A stretch of DNA of 37,202 nucleotides, taken from NCBI GenBank assembly GCA_020351915.1, contig CP070673.1, forward strand, positions 4,743,787-4,780,988. Direction: 5' to 3'. Positions 16,978-25,287 of the stretch are shown here, in pieces; position 1 is the stretch's first letter, and each line of letters begins with the position of its first letter. Below the pieces are notes generated by a model, which did no database searches, was not told where the DNA came from, and worked only from the letters and a program-made list of their open reading frames with translations. The translations under genes and the position numbers were made by a program. This DNA comes from Deltaproteobacteria bacterium. GTDB taxonomy: Bacteria > Desulfobacterota > DSM-4660 > Desulfatiglandales > B25-G16.

Positions 16978-17751
16978 TTGAATACAATTCTGAACGTCGA
17001 GAACTTGCTCATGATGTTTGGGGGATTGAGCGCCGTTTCGGATGTGCATTTCCAAGTTGAAGAAGGTGAGATTCGTGCTCTCATTGGTCCCAACGGCGCG
17101 GGCAAGACAACCATTTTGAATGTGATAAATGGAGTTTATCGGCCCACAAGAGGCAAAATCACCTTTGCTGGAGAAGATATTACTGGACTTCCGCCACACG
17201 TCATTACTCGGCGCGGAATTGCCCGAACCTTCCAGAACATACAGGTCTTTAGAGGGCTAAGTGTTCTGGAAAACGTGATGGTGGCTGGACATGTACGAAG
17301 CCCTGTGAACTTTTTTTCTACCATTGTTAAAACAGGGATTGCGCGGAAAGAGGAGGGGAATATCGTGGATAATGCAGTCGAGGCTCTGAAATTTGTGGGT
17401 CTGGTTGGCAGAAAGGACATGGATCCAGAAAACCTGCCTTATGGTCAAAAGCGGTTGATGGAAATCGCTAGAGCTCTGGCTACTGAGCCGAGACTCATCA
17501 TGGTTGATGAACCCTCTGCCGGGATGAATGAGGCAGAAACCCTGGAACTCGTTGATCTGATAGGGCAGATTCGCGATCAAGGCATTACGGTAATTCTCAT
17601 AGAGCACAATATGAGGTTGGTTATGAGCATATCGGATAGGGTCACTGTCTTCGACTTCGGGGCAAAGATAGCCGAAGGTATCCCGGAGGAGATTCAAAAT
17701 GATCCCAAAGTGATAGAGGCTTATTTGGGGGAAGAGGGGCAATATGCTTGA
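16978..17751 (+). CDS. livG: Branched-chain amino acid-type ABC ATPase LivG
   Basis: Cytoplasmic ATPase subunit, 257 residues. Walker A is GPNGAGKTT (37-45), the signature region is LPYGQKRLMEIARAL (from 153), replacing LSGGQ as usual in LivG proteins, and Walker B is LIMVDE (173-178), followed by the H-loop IEHNM. The C-terminal FDFGAKIAEGIPEEI...EAYLGEE extension is diagnostic of LivG. The start is a TTG, supported by TAAGGAGGAGAAG directly upstream and by alignment of the first residues. Its stop overlaps the livF start by 8 bases, implying translational coupling. Confidence 0.94.
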   Translation: MNTILNVENLLMMFGGLSAVSDVHFQVEEGEIRALIGPNGAGKTTILNVINGVYRPTRGKITFAGEDITGLPPHVITRRGIARTFQNIQVFRGLSVLENVMVAGHVRSPVNFFSTIVKTGIARKEEGNIVDNAVEALKFVGLVGRKDMDPENLPYGQKRLMEIARALATEPRLIMVDEPSAGMNEAETLELVDLIGQIRDQGITVILIEHNMRLVMSISDRVTVFDFGAKIAEGIPEEIQNDPKVIEAYLGEEGQYA

Positions 17752-18451
17752 ATTGGAGCAGATCGATGTCTACTATGGGAATGTTCGAGCCTTGGAAGAT
17801 GTAGATTTTGAGGTCAACACCGGGGAGATCGTGACCTTGATCGGCGCCAATGGTGCGGGAAAATCCACGATCCTCAAGACGATTTCAGGCCTGAACAGGC
17901 CCAAACAGGGGTCGATTATATTTGTGGGAGAAAACATCGAGAGGATGGCAGTAGAAAAGATCGTGTCCAGGGGTATTTCTCATGTGCCCGAGGGGCGTCG
18001 TATATTCCCCGGTTTGACTGTTTTTGGAAATCTGGAAGTTGCCACCTCCTCTTGGAGGAAGCGGGGAGAGAGCTATCAGAGGGAACTGGAGAATGTTTTT
18101 CAGCTTTTTCCACAATTGAGGGAAAGAAAGGACCAGCTCGGGTGGTCTCTGTCCGGGGGTGAGCAGCAGATGCTGTCGATGGGACGAGGGCTAATGTCCC
18201 GGCCTCGTCTCCTGCTGTTAGACGAGCCCAGTCTTGGCTTGGCCCCTAAATTGGTTCGGTTGGTTTTCGATACCGTAAAGACGATCAATGACCAAGGCAC
18301 GACCATCTTGCTGGTTGAGCAGAACGCCTATGCGGCTCTCCAGATAGCGGATCGTGGCTATGTATTAGAAAATGGACGGATCGTCCTCTCCGGTCTGGCC
18401 AAGGATCTGGCCTCAGATGAGAAGGTAAAGAAGGCATACCTGGGCGGCTGA
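17744..18451 (+). CDS. livF: Branched-chain amino acid-type ABC ATPase LivF
   Basis: Second cytoplasmic ATPase, 235 residues. Walker A is GANGAGKST (34-42), the signature is LSGGEQQML (136-144), Walker B is LLLLDE (156-161), and the typical LivF segment SHVPEGRRIFPGLTV starts near residue 79. It forms the heterodimeric ATPase with LivG. Its start codon lies inside the 3' end of livG, after GGGGAAGAGGGGCAAT. It is the last intact gene of the transporter; the 480 bases after it hold only gene remnants before the synthase gene. Confidence 0.94.
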   Translation: MLELEQIDVYYGNVRALEDVDFEVNTGEIVTLIGANGAGKSTILKTISGLNRPKQGSIIFVGENIERMAVEKIVSRGISHVPEGRRIFPGLTVFGNLEVATSSWRKRGESYQRELENVFQLFPQLRERKDQLGWSLSGGEQQMLSMGRGLMSRPRLLLLDEPSLGLAPKLVRLVFDTVKTINDQGTTILLVEQNAYAALQIADRGYVLENGRIVLSGLAKDLASDEKVKKAYLGG

Positions 18452-18525
18452 TTTTTCAATTCTCCTCACAGTCTATGTTGTCTATCCTGTCCCTATGATT
18501 AATAATGCGATGAAAGGAGGCTTTG

Positions 18526-18602
18526 ATGCCGAATATCTTTATTCATTGGTTGGAAGGAAGAAGGAGCAGAAACAGAAGATTGTTGAGGAATCTGCTGTGC
18601 AG
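18526..18602 (+). pseudogene. Frameshifted N-terminus of a 4-oxalocrotonate tautomerase family gene
   Basis: ATG at 18526, preceded by a strong AAAGGAGGCTTTG, opens MPNIFIHWLEGR, the N-terminus expected of 4-oxalocrotonate tautomerases, including the catalytic Pro exposed after Met removal. The family's next block (KEQKQKIVEE) is encoded immediately after but in another frame, from 18561, so a base has been lost or gained at about 18559-18563. Downstream of about 18602 homology fades. 4-OT proteins are ~60-75 residues, and only about half is recognisable. The RBS survives, suggesting recent decay. Confidence 0.65.
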
Positions 18603-18708
18603 GGTAAACAGTGCACTGGGAACTATTGCCATGTCTGAAAGTGGAGTGTGAGGTTGACCTACATTATGAGAGGACGGCTTTTGTCTCTTTACCTTCCTGG
18701 GCCCTGCA

Positions 18709-18891
18709 CCTGTAGTCATTGTGCCCATGATTAATAGTTTGTACGGTGTGAACTGGAGCGAGGAAGGGTATCTAGAACTAGGCAAAGACATGCTGCGCCA
18801 GGAGAGGGCATTCAACCTGAAGGCGGGTATCGGCCCTGGTGCGGACAGTATTCCCAGAAAAGGTTGCTATGTCACTGTGAGATATCGATAG
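18709..18891 (+). pseudogene. C-terminal remnant of an aldehyde:ferredoxin oxidoreductase (AOR family)
   Basis: The frame ending at 18889-18891 contains MINSLYGVNWSEEGYLELG followed by KDMLRQERAFNLKAGI and DSIPRKG. This is the pattern of the C-terminal domain of tungsten/molybdenum-dependent aldehyde:ferredoxin oxidoreductases, (L)NALYG...S.EDL..IG.R...LERAFN.R.GF....D.LP. Intact enzymes are ~600 residues with a C-terminal Cys region, whereas here only ~60 codons remain and the end has drifted. It lies between a decayed tautomerase and an intact synthase, so it looks like the 3' scar of a deleted AOR gene. There is no start codon signal of its own. Confidence 0.7.
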
Positions 18892-18931
18892 ACGAATGTC
18901 ACCCCAAGCAACGAATGGAGGACAATACGAG

Positions 18932-20179
18932 ATGAATGAAACTAGCCCGTCAAGAAAGACTCAAGCGTGGAAGACTGATAACTGGCATGTCAGCCCCTGG
19001 AATTACTTGGATGAGGTCACCAAGGATTTCACCCCTCCTGAGCAGGTGAAGATCCACGATATTACCCTCAGGGACGGAGAGCAGCAGGCCAAGGTCATCT
19101 TTACCAAAGACGATAAGATCCGCATTGCTGAGAAGCTCTGTGAGATAGGGGTGCACCGCATTGAAACCGGCATGCCGGCAGTCTCCCCCAATGACGAAGC
19201 TGCTATCAGGGAAATTGCCAAGCGGAACCTGAGTGCTGAGATTTTCTGCTTCAGCCGCTGTATGGTACCAGACGTCAAACTCGCAGCAGGCTGCGGGGTA
19301 GACGGCATCGTTATCGAAATACCCTCAAGTAAACACCTGATAGAACAGGGTTATGAGTGGCCCCTGGAAAAGGCCATCGATCTTTCCATAAAGGCTACTG
19401 CCTTTGCCAAAGAACAAGGGTTGTATACTGTGTTTTTCACCATCGATGCTACCAGGTCTGATCTCACCTGGCTCCTAGATCTTGTGGATCGTGTTGCCAC
19501 CGAAGGTCACATGGATGCCTTCACCCTGGTAGACACCTTTGGGGTCCTCTCTCCTCAGGCTGCCACCTACTTTACTAAGAAGGTTAAAGAAAGAATCACA
19601 AAGCCCTTGGAGATCCACTTTCACCCTGACTTCGGTCTTGGGGTTGCCAATACCATCAATGCGGTGCTGGCCGGTGCAGAGGTAATCCACACCACCGTTA
19701 CCGGCATCGGGGAGCGGGCCGGCAATACCAGTATGGAGGAGACCGTGCTGGCGCTTCTTACGATGTACGGGATCGATGTGGGCATCGATTATGGCAAGCT
19801 CAACGAGACTGCCAGGCTCGTCCAAGAGCTCTCAGGCACTAAGGTGCCTGGAAACCGGCCCTTTATCGGCGATGATGCCTATACCATTGAGTCAGGGATT
19901 GTGACCGGGTGGTTCAAAAATGTTTTTGAAAAACATCCGACAACCGTCTTTCCCGTACATCCCGATTTTGTAGGTCATGCAACCCCACAAATCGTGATGG
20001 GTAAAAAGAGCGGGCTCGATAATATTGCTATATGGGCTGAAAAGCTCGATATCGATCTCACTGATGATGAGGCCATGGCGGTACTCAAAGAGGTTAAGCT
20101 CCAATCGCATGATCTAAAACGGGTACTTACGGAGGAAGAGTTTAAGGAGGTCGTTGAGGGGCTGGCGGCTAAAACATAG
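18932..20179 (+). CDS. DRE-TIM metallolyase, isopropylmalate/homocitrate synthase-like
   Basis: Acyl-CoA-dependent carbon-carbon bond enzyme of the 2-isopropylmalate/homocitrate/citramalate synthase and HMG-CoA lyase superfamily, 415 residues. The TIM-barrel signature HDITLRDGEQQ (42-52) supplies the metal-binding Asp and catalytic Arg, ETGMPAVSPND follows, and the metal-ligand pair is in HFHPDFGLG (229-237). GIGERAGNTSMEE (258-270) is the second PROSITE-type signature of these synthases. The ~100-residue tail with VMGKKSGLDN resembles the linker region of LeuA-type enzymes but lacks a full LeuA regulatory domain, arguing against leucine biosynthesis. The ATG at 18932 is preferred to 18896 because GGAGGACAATACGAG precedes it. 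Position behind a liv transporter suggests a catabolic or anaplerotic role; the substrate is undetermined. Confidence 0.85.
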   Translation: MNETSPSRKTQAWKTDNWHVSPWNYLDEVTKDFTPPEQVKIHDITLRDGEQQAKVIFTKDDKIRIAEKLCEIGVHRIETGMPAVSPNDEAAIREIAKRNLSAEIFCFSRCMVPDVKLAAGCGVDGIVIEIPSSKHLIEQGYEWPLEKAIDLSIKATAFAKEQGLYTVFFTIDATRSDLTWLLDLVDRVATEGHMDAFTLVDTFGVLSPQAATYFTKKVKERITKPLEIHFHPDFGLGVANTINAVLAGAEVIHTTVTGIGERAGNTSMEETVLALLTMYGIDVGIDYGKLNETARLVQELSGTKVPGNRPFIGDDAYTIESGIVTGWFKNVFEKHPTTVFPVHPDFVGHATPQIVMGKKSGLDNIAIWAEKLDIDLTDDEAMAVLKEVKLQSHDLKRVLTEEEFKEVVEGLAAKT

Positions 20180-20505
20180 AAACGGTCACAAGAGGAGCGG
20201 ATTGATTACAGTGAGAAACCTCTGAAAGGCGCCTTGGTTTATTGGCATAACCAGCTTTGGAGTACACCAGACAATTCTTGGCTAGTCAAGATCTTGTATT
20301 TAAAAACCTCAGATGAGTATTACTTAATTGTTATTCGGGTCGGCCGACTGCAAGAGAATGTTGGTCAAGGAAATGAAAGAAACGATTTTCCCAGTTTATT
20401 GGCAAAGGAAAGTTTTTTGCTTGCATGAGAAGTATGTTTTTTGGTTATTGATAGTTACAGGGAGACATTCTTGAATTCAAGGGCTTTTCGAAAAAGGAGA
20501 ACAAA
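20180..20505. other. Spacer, no gene recognised
   Basis: About 325 bases between the synthase and the SDR gene. A TTG-started frame at 20234-20428 has no recognisable family or RBS. The last 20 bases carry the SDR ribosome-binding site AAAAAGGAGAACAAA. The length suggests either a separate promoter or deleted material. Confidence 0.4.
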
Positions 20506-21270
20506 ATGGCAGAGAGAGACATGGATTTGTCGGGAAAGGTGGCGTTGGTCACCGGAGGAAGCCGGGGTCTCGGCAGAGATATTGCTTTAGCAATGGCAGA
20601 AAAGGGTGCAAAGGGAGCCATTTGCAGCAGAAAAAAGGAGAGCCTGGATGAAGCAGTTGAGGAATTCACTAACCGCGGTCTGGATGCGATGACCAAGGTA
20701 GCCAACGTTGGCAAATCAGATGAGGTTAAGGCCCTTTTTCATGCTTTAGATGAGCGGTTTGGAAGGCTCGATATCCTCATTAATAATGTGGGCACAAACA
20801 TCCTCACACCCTCTGTGGTAGAGGCTGATGAGGGTTTGTGGGACAAGATTCTTGAAACAAGCCTCAAGAGTGCTTTTCTTGTCAGCTCTCAAGCAGTTAA
20901 GCTTATGAAAAGGGTAGGGGGTGGAAAGATTGTCAATATATCCTCTATTGCGGCCCGGAAGGCCAGCAGGGGTATGGGGATCTACTGTGTGGCCAAGGCC
21001 GGACTGGAGATGTTAACCAAGGTTCTGGCCGTTGAGTTGGCCCCGGACCAAATAAACGTAAATGCGGTTGCCCCCGCTATGATAAAAACTAAATTCAGCC
21101 AACCGTTATGGAGTAATGAAGGCATTTATAGCGATATCATAAAAACCATTCCCATGGGCAGGATTGCCGAAACAGGTGACGTGGTCGGTGCGGTGCTCTT
21201 TTTGGTTTCGGATCTTTCTGATTTTATTACCGGAGAGGTTATTACCGTTGATGGGGGATCAATGGCTTAA
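20506..21270 (+). CDS. SDR-family NAD(P)-dependent oxidoreductase (FabG-like)
   Basis: Classical short-chain dehydrogenase, 254 residues, soluble and probably tetrameric. It has the Rossmann motif TGGSRGLG (16-23), NNVG (93-96), catalytic Ser147 (NISSIAA), and Tyr160-x3-Lys164 (YCVAK). The C-terminal part (PMGRIAETGDVVGAVLFLVSD and GEVITVDGGSMA) is of the FabG/3-hydroxyacyl dehydrogenase type. The start follows AAAAAGGAGAACAAA. A likely role is reversible oxidation of a hydroxy- or hydroxyacyl-CoA intermediate in the same pathway as the upstream synthase, but this rests on proximity only. The gene's stop is followed at once by a transposase fragment, though its own C-terminus looks complete. 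Confidence 0.9.
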   Translation: MAERDMDLSGKVALVTGGSRGLGRDIALAMAEKGAKGAICSRKKESLDEAVEEFTNRGLDAMTKVANVGKSDEVKALFHALDERFGRLDILINNVGTNILTPSVVEADEGLWDKILETSLKSAFLVSSQAVKLMKRVGGGKIVNISSIAARKASRGMGIYCVAKAGLEMLTKVLAVELAPDQINVNAVAPAMIKTKFSQPLWSNEGIYSDIIKTIPMGRIAETGDVVGAVLFLVSDLSDFITGEVITVDGGSMA

Positions 21271-21271
21271 G

Positions 21272-21430
21272 GAGTCTCTAGGGGTCTACATAAGCAGAGA
21301 TCTTGAAATATGGGAAGATGGATATTTTGCCCGAACAGTTGGGGACAAGGTACCAACAGGGGTGATTAGGAAATATATTAAGTATCATCGTGAACAAGAA
21401 GAGTCTCCCAAGCAACTGGAACTGTTTTAA
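21272..21430 (+). pseudogene. C-terminal fragment of an IS200/IS605-type TnpA transposase
   Basis: A frame shifted from the SDR gene runs directly out of the SDR 3' end. It encodes YISRDLEIWEDGYFARTVGD then KVPTGVIRKYIKYHREQEE and the terminal QLELF. The pattern W.dGYFa.TVGd...vi.kYI..h matches the C-terminal end of Y1 (HUH) transposases of the IS200/IS605 or REP-associated group. The catalytic HUH motif and tyrosine helix are absent, so this is a ~50-residue relic. Its stop codon overlaps the convergent CorC-type gene by two bases. Nothing resembling the rest of the element is visible within the SDR gene. Confidence 0.6.
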
Positions 21431-22719
21431 GACGCCCGGCCCTGTGGGCGGGGAACTTCACTATCACTTTTCTCCGGCATATCAGAGACAGTAATTGATA
21501 CTTCCTTGATAGAGCGCTTGTCGGCCTGCGTGATAGTGAATTTCAGGTTGCCAAACTCAAAGCGTTCCCCAATCCGGGGTATCCGTTCCATATGCTTTAG
21601 GAGAAAACCGGCAACTGTTTCGTAGTCATCCTTGGGAAGTTGTAGTTTGAGATGATCATTCAGCTCATCTATCTCCATGCGGGCATTCACAAGGTACTTG
21701 TTTTTTCCAATTTTTACAAAAAAATGCTCTTCTTTGTCGTATTCATCATATATTTCTCCAACAACCTCCTCAAGGATGTCCTCGATGGTCACAATACCAA
21801 TGGTGCCACCATATTCGTTCACTACTATGGCAATGCTGTTTCCCTTGGTTCGTAGCTGCTTCAGAAGCTCATCAACGGGCGCGGTGTTTGGCACATAAGG
21901 AGGTGTACGAACTATGTCCTTAAGATTCTGCGTTTTTTCGCGGGCTGTAAGGAGATCAAAGGTATGAACGATGCCTATGATATTGTAGGCTTCCTCCGAA
22001 TAGACTGGTATCCTTGAGTAACCGGTTTTCTGGGCAAGGCTTATGGCCTCGTCGATGCCATCTCCTATCTCGAGTGCCGCCACGTTAATGAGCGGTATCA
22101 TGATGTCTTCCACCTCGGTTTCGGTGAAATCGAATATCCGTTCAACGATCTTCTTCTCAGCCGTTCTCAGGCCGCTGTCCATATTCCATATTGCAAGGTA
22201 GTTCTCGAGATCTTCCCTCGTGGTGTGGGGCCTGAGATGAACGCCTTCCATGCCAAAGAGCTTGACAAAGAGCCTTGTCGCCCATGAAAGAGCCACCACA
22301 AGGGGGTAAAAGATCACCGAAATTGCCCTCAGAGGATAGACAAGATATGGGGCTATCTGCTCGGCACGATATCGATATACGGTTTTCGGGACGATTTCCC
22401 CGAGAACGAGGATAGCCGGCGTCATGATGATTATGGTGATATATTTATACGCTTCTCCTAGGTGAGTGATGATCAAAAACGTCGCAATGGCATTGGCCAG
22501 CACCGCGGATATATTAGTGCCGAGCAGTGTGGTGGAGAAGAACCTTTCCGGTGTGTGGAGCATGGCGTCCAACTGGGTTTCCCTTCTGGATCCCTTCTCC
22601 GCAAGTGCCTTTATGCGCACCCGATCGAGGGAAACCATGGCAGTTTCCGTGCCCGAGAAAAACCCCTCAAAGAACAGGCAGAGACATATGACGAATATCC
22701 AGAGGACGAGCTCAAACAT
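21427..22719 (-). CDS. CNNM/CBS-domain membrane protein, HlyC/CorC family (full length)
   Basis: Inner-membrane protein of 430 residues: an N-terminal CNNM transmembrane domain (beginning [30 protein letters not shown], with the conserved GEIVPKTV motif), a CBS pair (DIMIPLINV to [10 protein letters not shown]), and a C-terminal CorC/HlyC transporter-associated domain ([13 protein letters not shown], then [18 protein letters not shown]). This family is annotated as magnesium/cobalt efflux or hemolysin-like. The annotated frame is open to 22818, but the family N-terminus begins at the ATG at 22719. That ATG lies inside the 3' end of the upstream gene (8-base overlap), so translation is probably coupled. 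The final residues extend over a GC-rich end and converge on the transposase fragment. Confidence 0.9.
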   Translation of the reverse strand: MFELVLWIFVICLCLFFEGFFSGTETAMVSLDRVRIKALAEKGSRRETQLDAMLHTPERFFSTTLLGTNISAVLANAIATFLIITHLGEAYKYITIIIMTPAILVLGEIVPKTVYRYRAEQIAPYLVYPLRAISVIFYPLVVALSWATRLFVKLFGMEGVHLRPHTTREDLENYLAIWNMDSGLRTAEKKIVERIFDFTETEVEDIMIPLINVAALEIGDGIDEAISLAQKTGYSRIPVYSEEAYNIIGIVHTFDLLTAREKTQNLKDIVRTPPYVPNTAPVDELLKQLRTKGNSIAIVVNEYGGTIGIVTIEDILEEVVGEIYDEYDKEEHFFVKIGKNKYLVNARMEIDELNDHLKLQLPKDDYETVAGFLLKHMERIPRIGERFEFGNLKFTITQADKRSIKEVSITVSDMPEKSDSEVPRPQGRAS

Positions 22720-23755
22720 TGTTCTTGCCCTCTCTGTCGGTTTCATCCATGATCTCGCCGAATAGCTCCTCGAGTATGTCCTCAAGGGTGACCATCCCCA
22801 CTGTGTTCCCCTGGTCATCCACTACGATCCCGATGTGAGTTTTCCTTTTCTGGAATTGAAGAAATACAGACAGTGCATTCCTGCCCTCTGATACAAAAGT
22901 GGGATTACGCAGTATGGATCTTATGGTGAGAGGTTTTTTTCTCTGAGCGGAACCTTTGAGGCGAAGCAGCTCTTTTGCATGGGCAAAACCAACAATCCGG
23001 TCAAGGCTCTTTTCATAGACCGGGTATCGGGAGAATTTCTTCGTCTCTATGAGTTCCATAAACGCGTCTTCGCCAATGTCTTGGGGAACCGCTACAATCC
23101 CCTCACGCGGTACCATTATGTTCGATATTGGGATGTCATCCAGGTGAAACGCCCGGTGAATAAGATCCCGCTCATCAGGCTCAATGGTGCCCTCCCTGCT
23201 GCCGATATCCACCATGGACCTGAAGATGCTTTCATCGATAGTGACCGAATCGAGGGGCTGCTTGGTTGGGTCTTTCACGAACAATCCAATAAATACCTTT
23301 GCAGCGGAGTTGAGGACATGACGAACAGGTGTTATCGCGATTGAAAAGAGATGGAGGGGGTAGGAGTTTGAGAGCGCGATTCTTTCCGGATACTTCACTG
23401 CTATCGTCTTGGGTATTATCTCCCCGACAAGCAGAAGCACAGGAACGGTCACTGCCATGGAGCAAAAGGGAAGATACCGGTCGCTGATTATATCCTTGGT
23501 GATGGAGTAAAATAGTGCTGCGGCAACTACGGAGATGGAGATATTGACGATCTCGTTTCCGATAAGTACCGTAGTGAGAAACGTGCTTGGGTTTTTCAGG
23601 AGCTCCAATATAAACTTGAAACCTGAACCTTTCCGGATTTTCCTTCGGCGAAGCCTGACCTTGCTGAGTGAAAAAAAGGCGATTTCAGTTGAGGAAAAAA
23701 AACCTGAAAGAAGTAATAATAGCGCTATGGCTACGAGCTTTATGTAAATGTGCAT
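22712..23755 (-). CDS. CNNM/CBS-domain membrane protein, HlyC/CorC family (lacking the CorC C-domain)
   Basis: The 347-residue partner of the next gene. It has a CNNM membrane domain starting IYIKLVAIALLLLLSGFFSSTEIAFFSLS, with GNEIVNISIS and VGEIIPKTIAVKYPERIALSN, then a CBS pair (NIMVPREGIVAVP through LEDILEELFGEIMDETD). It stops right after the CBS pair, so the C-terminal CorC/HlyC domain found in its neighbour is missing. That is a natural short form of the family rather than obvious truncation, because the stop falls in the coupling overlap with the downstream gene. Tandem, coupled CNNM proteins may form a heterodimer, since the CBS pairs dimerise in this family. The ligand and ion are unknown. 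AAGAAGAA is the only weak RBS before the ATG. Confidence 0.88.
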   Translation of the reverse strand: MHIYIKLVAIALLLLLSGFFSSTEIAFFSLSKVRLRRRKIRKGSGFKFILELLKNPSTFLTTVLIGNEIVNISISVVAAALFYSITKDIISDRYLPFCSMAVTVPVLLLVGEIIPKTIAVKYPERIALSNSYPLHLFSIAITPVRHVLNSAAKVFIGLFVKDPTKQPLDSVTIDESIFRSMVDIGSREGTIEPDERDLIHRAFHLDDIPISNIMVPREGIVAVPQDIGEDAFMELIETKKFSRYPVYEKSLDRIVGFAHAKELLRLKGSAQRKKPLTIRSILRNPTFVSEGRNALSVFLQFQKRKTHIGIVVDDQGNTVGMVTLEDILEELFGEIMDETDREGKNNV

Positions 23756-23938
23756 TTCTTCTTAGGGAAGGAAGATATGGTGGTTGTGAAATGTCTTAGG
23801 TGCTGCGGGGCGGAGAAACCGATTTGTTGTAGTAGAGGGTCTTCCATTAAATGATTTTTAAATTCAGGATCCTGTTCTAGACTATGTTTTAAAAATACCA
23901 AGAGTCCTTACGGAAGTCAACTCAAAATAGGCAAGGTG

Positions 23939-25126
23939 TCAAGGAGTGACGATTAGCGAGGTCTTTTCCTCTTTTTCTTTATCCTCGTAATCACCCTCAA
24001 TCAGGATGTATAGAGATTTCAATAGGAGGTTCCAGATGAAGGGGTTGGGGTCAATAGAGCTAAAGGGATTTTGTAGATCTATTGCAGCGCTCACAGCTAG
24101 CCTTGCCTCCTCTTCTTTTCCTGTTTTAAGCAGGATATGCGCCATTTCCTCCAACCGCCTTTTCCAAAGGAGTCTCATGTCATCCGGGAAAAGTTCCTCC
24201 AGGGCATCCCTGTAAATGGAATTCAAGCGGGCTTCTTTTTGATCAGGTCTGAGCACAATCTTGCTTTGTTGTGCCTCGGTGATGCTGGAGGCATATTGTT
24301 CCACCTCTTGGCCGCCTAAGTGCCATGTGGAAAAGGGCATGATCTTGTGTAAGTTGACTGAGTCCTTTAAGAAATGTGGACGGTCCTTTACCTCATCCTC
24401 TCTTATGTATTGATATATGATAGGATCAGGGTCATCCCAGGTTATGTCTCTAAATTCCTTTTCAGCATCATGATATCCCCGGGGAAGGGGCTTGGAAAGC
24501 CTTTGGTGGAGAGAAGAGGCCTCTTTAAGAAGATGAACACAGTAAGCCCCAGGGGTGTTAACAATAGGAAAATCTACAGAAGAAAGAGAGCCTTTCACAA
24601 ATTCCTTAAAGCCCTTTTTACTGAATTCTTTAAGGTTAAACTGTTGTATTCCTTCCAGGTCATTCACTATGCTAATAACTACCAGGAGCCCCCTTAGAGG
24701 TTGAGGCTTGGCAATCACGATTATCCTACTTCCTGTCGAATCAATTGTGCCCAGGTATCCCTCAGGTTCGGCAAGTTTCGGAGGTCCGAGGACAGGCTCA
24801 CCTTTTGAGGGTTTTTCTTCCCACCTGACACCCCTTTGCCGCAGTTTATAGAGCGTTCTCTTTATGGACTTGATAATCCACTTTTCTTCCGCTCCGGCCA
24901 GCATTCCAGTAAGGAGTTGGGCGGTTTCAGCATTGGAAACCCTCGCCAAGGCCTCGATTAAGGGAATCGTAAGGAAAGGCTCCTTCTCTAAATAGGAGGA
25001 GACCATCAGAAGAAGCTCTTCGGGTGTGGCGTTCTGGCTCTGGGCGGCCTCGATGTCGTGGAGAATCCGATCTATTTTTTCCGCTAATAGAGGATCTACT
25101 TTTCTGTCTTTTCCCTTTTTGCCCAT
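23939..25126 (-). CDS. Protein of unknown function (396 residues), HEAT-like N-terminus
   Basis: I cannot name a family. The N-terminal ~100 residues are helical and Leu-rich (LLLMVSSYLEKEPFLTIPLIEAL, TAQLLTGMLAGAEEKWIIKSIKR), resembling an alpha-solenoid or HEAT-type start. A beta-rich part around residues 130-170 contains GTIDSTGSRIIVI and LRGLLVVISIVND, a possible small independent domain. The C-terminal half is charged and helical with two Trp-rich patches. There is no signal peptide or membrane segment. The ATG at 25126 is favoured over 25147 because CTAGGGAAGCGAAC precedes it. It lies upstream of the CNNM pair on the same strand but 180 bases away, so a shared operon is only possible. 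Confidence 0.65.
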   Translation of the reverse strand: MGKKGKDRKVDPLLAEKIDRILHDIEAAQSQNATPEELLLMVSSYLEKEPFLTIPLIEALARVSNAETAQLLTGMLAGAEEKWIIKSIKRTLYKLRQRGVRWEEKPSKGEPVLGPPKLAEPEGYLGTIDSTGSRIIVIAKPQPLRGLLVVISIVNDLEGIQQFNLKEFSKKGFKEFVKGSLSSVDFPIVNTPGAYCVHLLKEASSLHQRLSKPLPRGYHDAEKEFRDITWDDPDPIIYQYIREDEVKDRPHFLKDSVNLHKIMPFSTWHLGGQEVEQYASSITEAQQSKIVLRPDQKEARLNSIYRDALEELFPDDMRLLWKRRLEEMAHILLKTGKEEEARLAVSAAIDLQNPFSSIDPNPFIWNLLLKSLYILIEGDYEDKEKEEKTSLIVTP

Positions 25127-25287
25127 GTTCGCTTCCCTAGGTGGCATGCAGCTTGCGAGGTAGCGATAATTTGCCTTGTTAGCTGTTGAGAGTATATGGT
25201 AGGGGTAATTATGTGTAAAGGGAAAAAAGAAAAACTGTTAGTCGATTGTTGTCAGTTGTTAATAACAGGAAGGCATCTAAAGTATCA

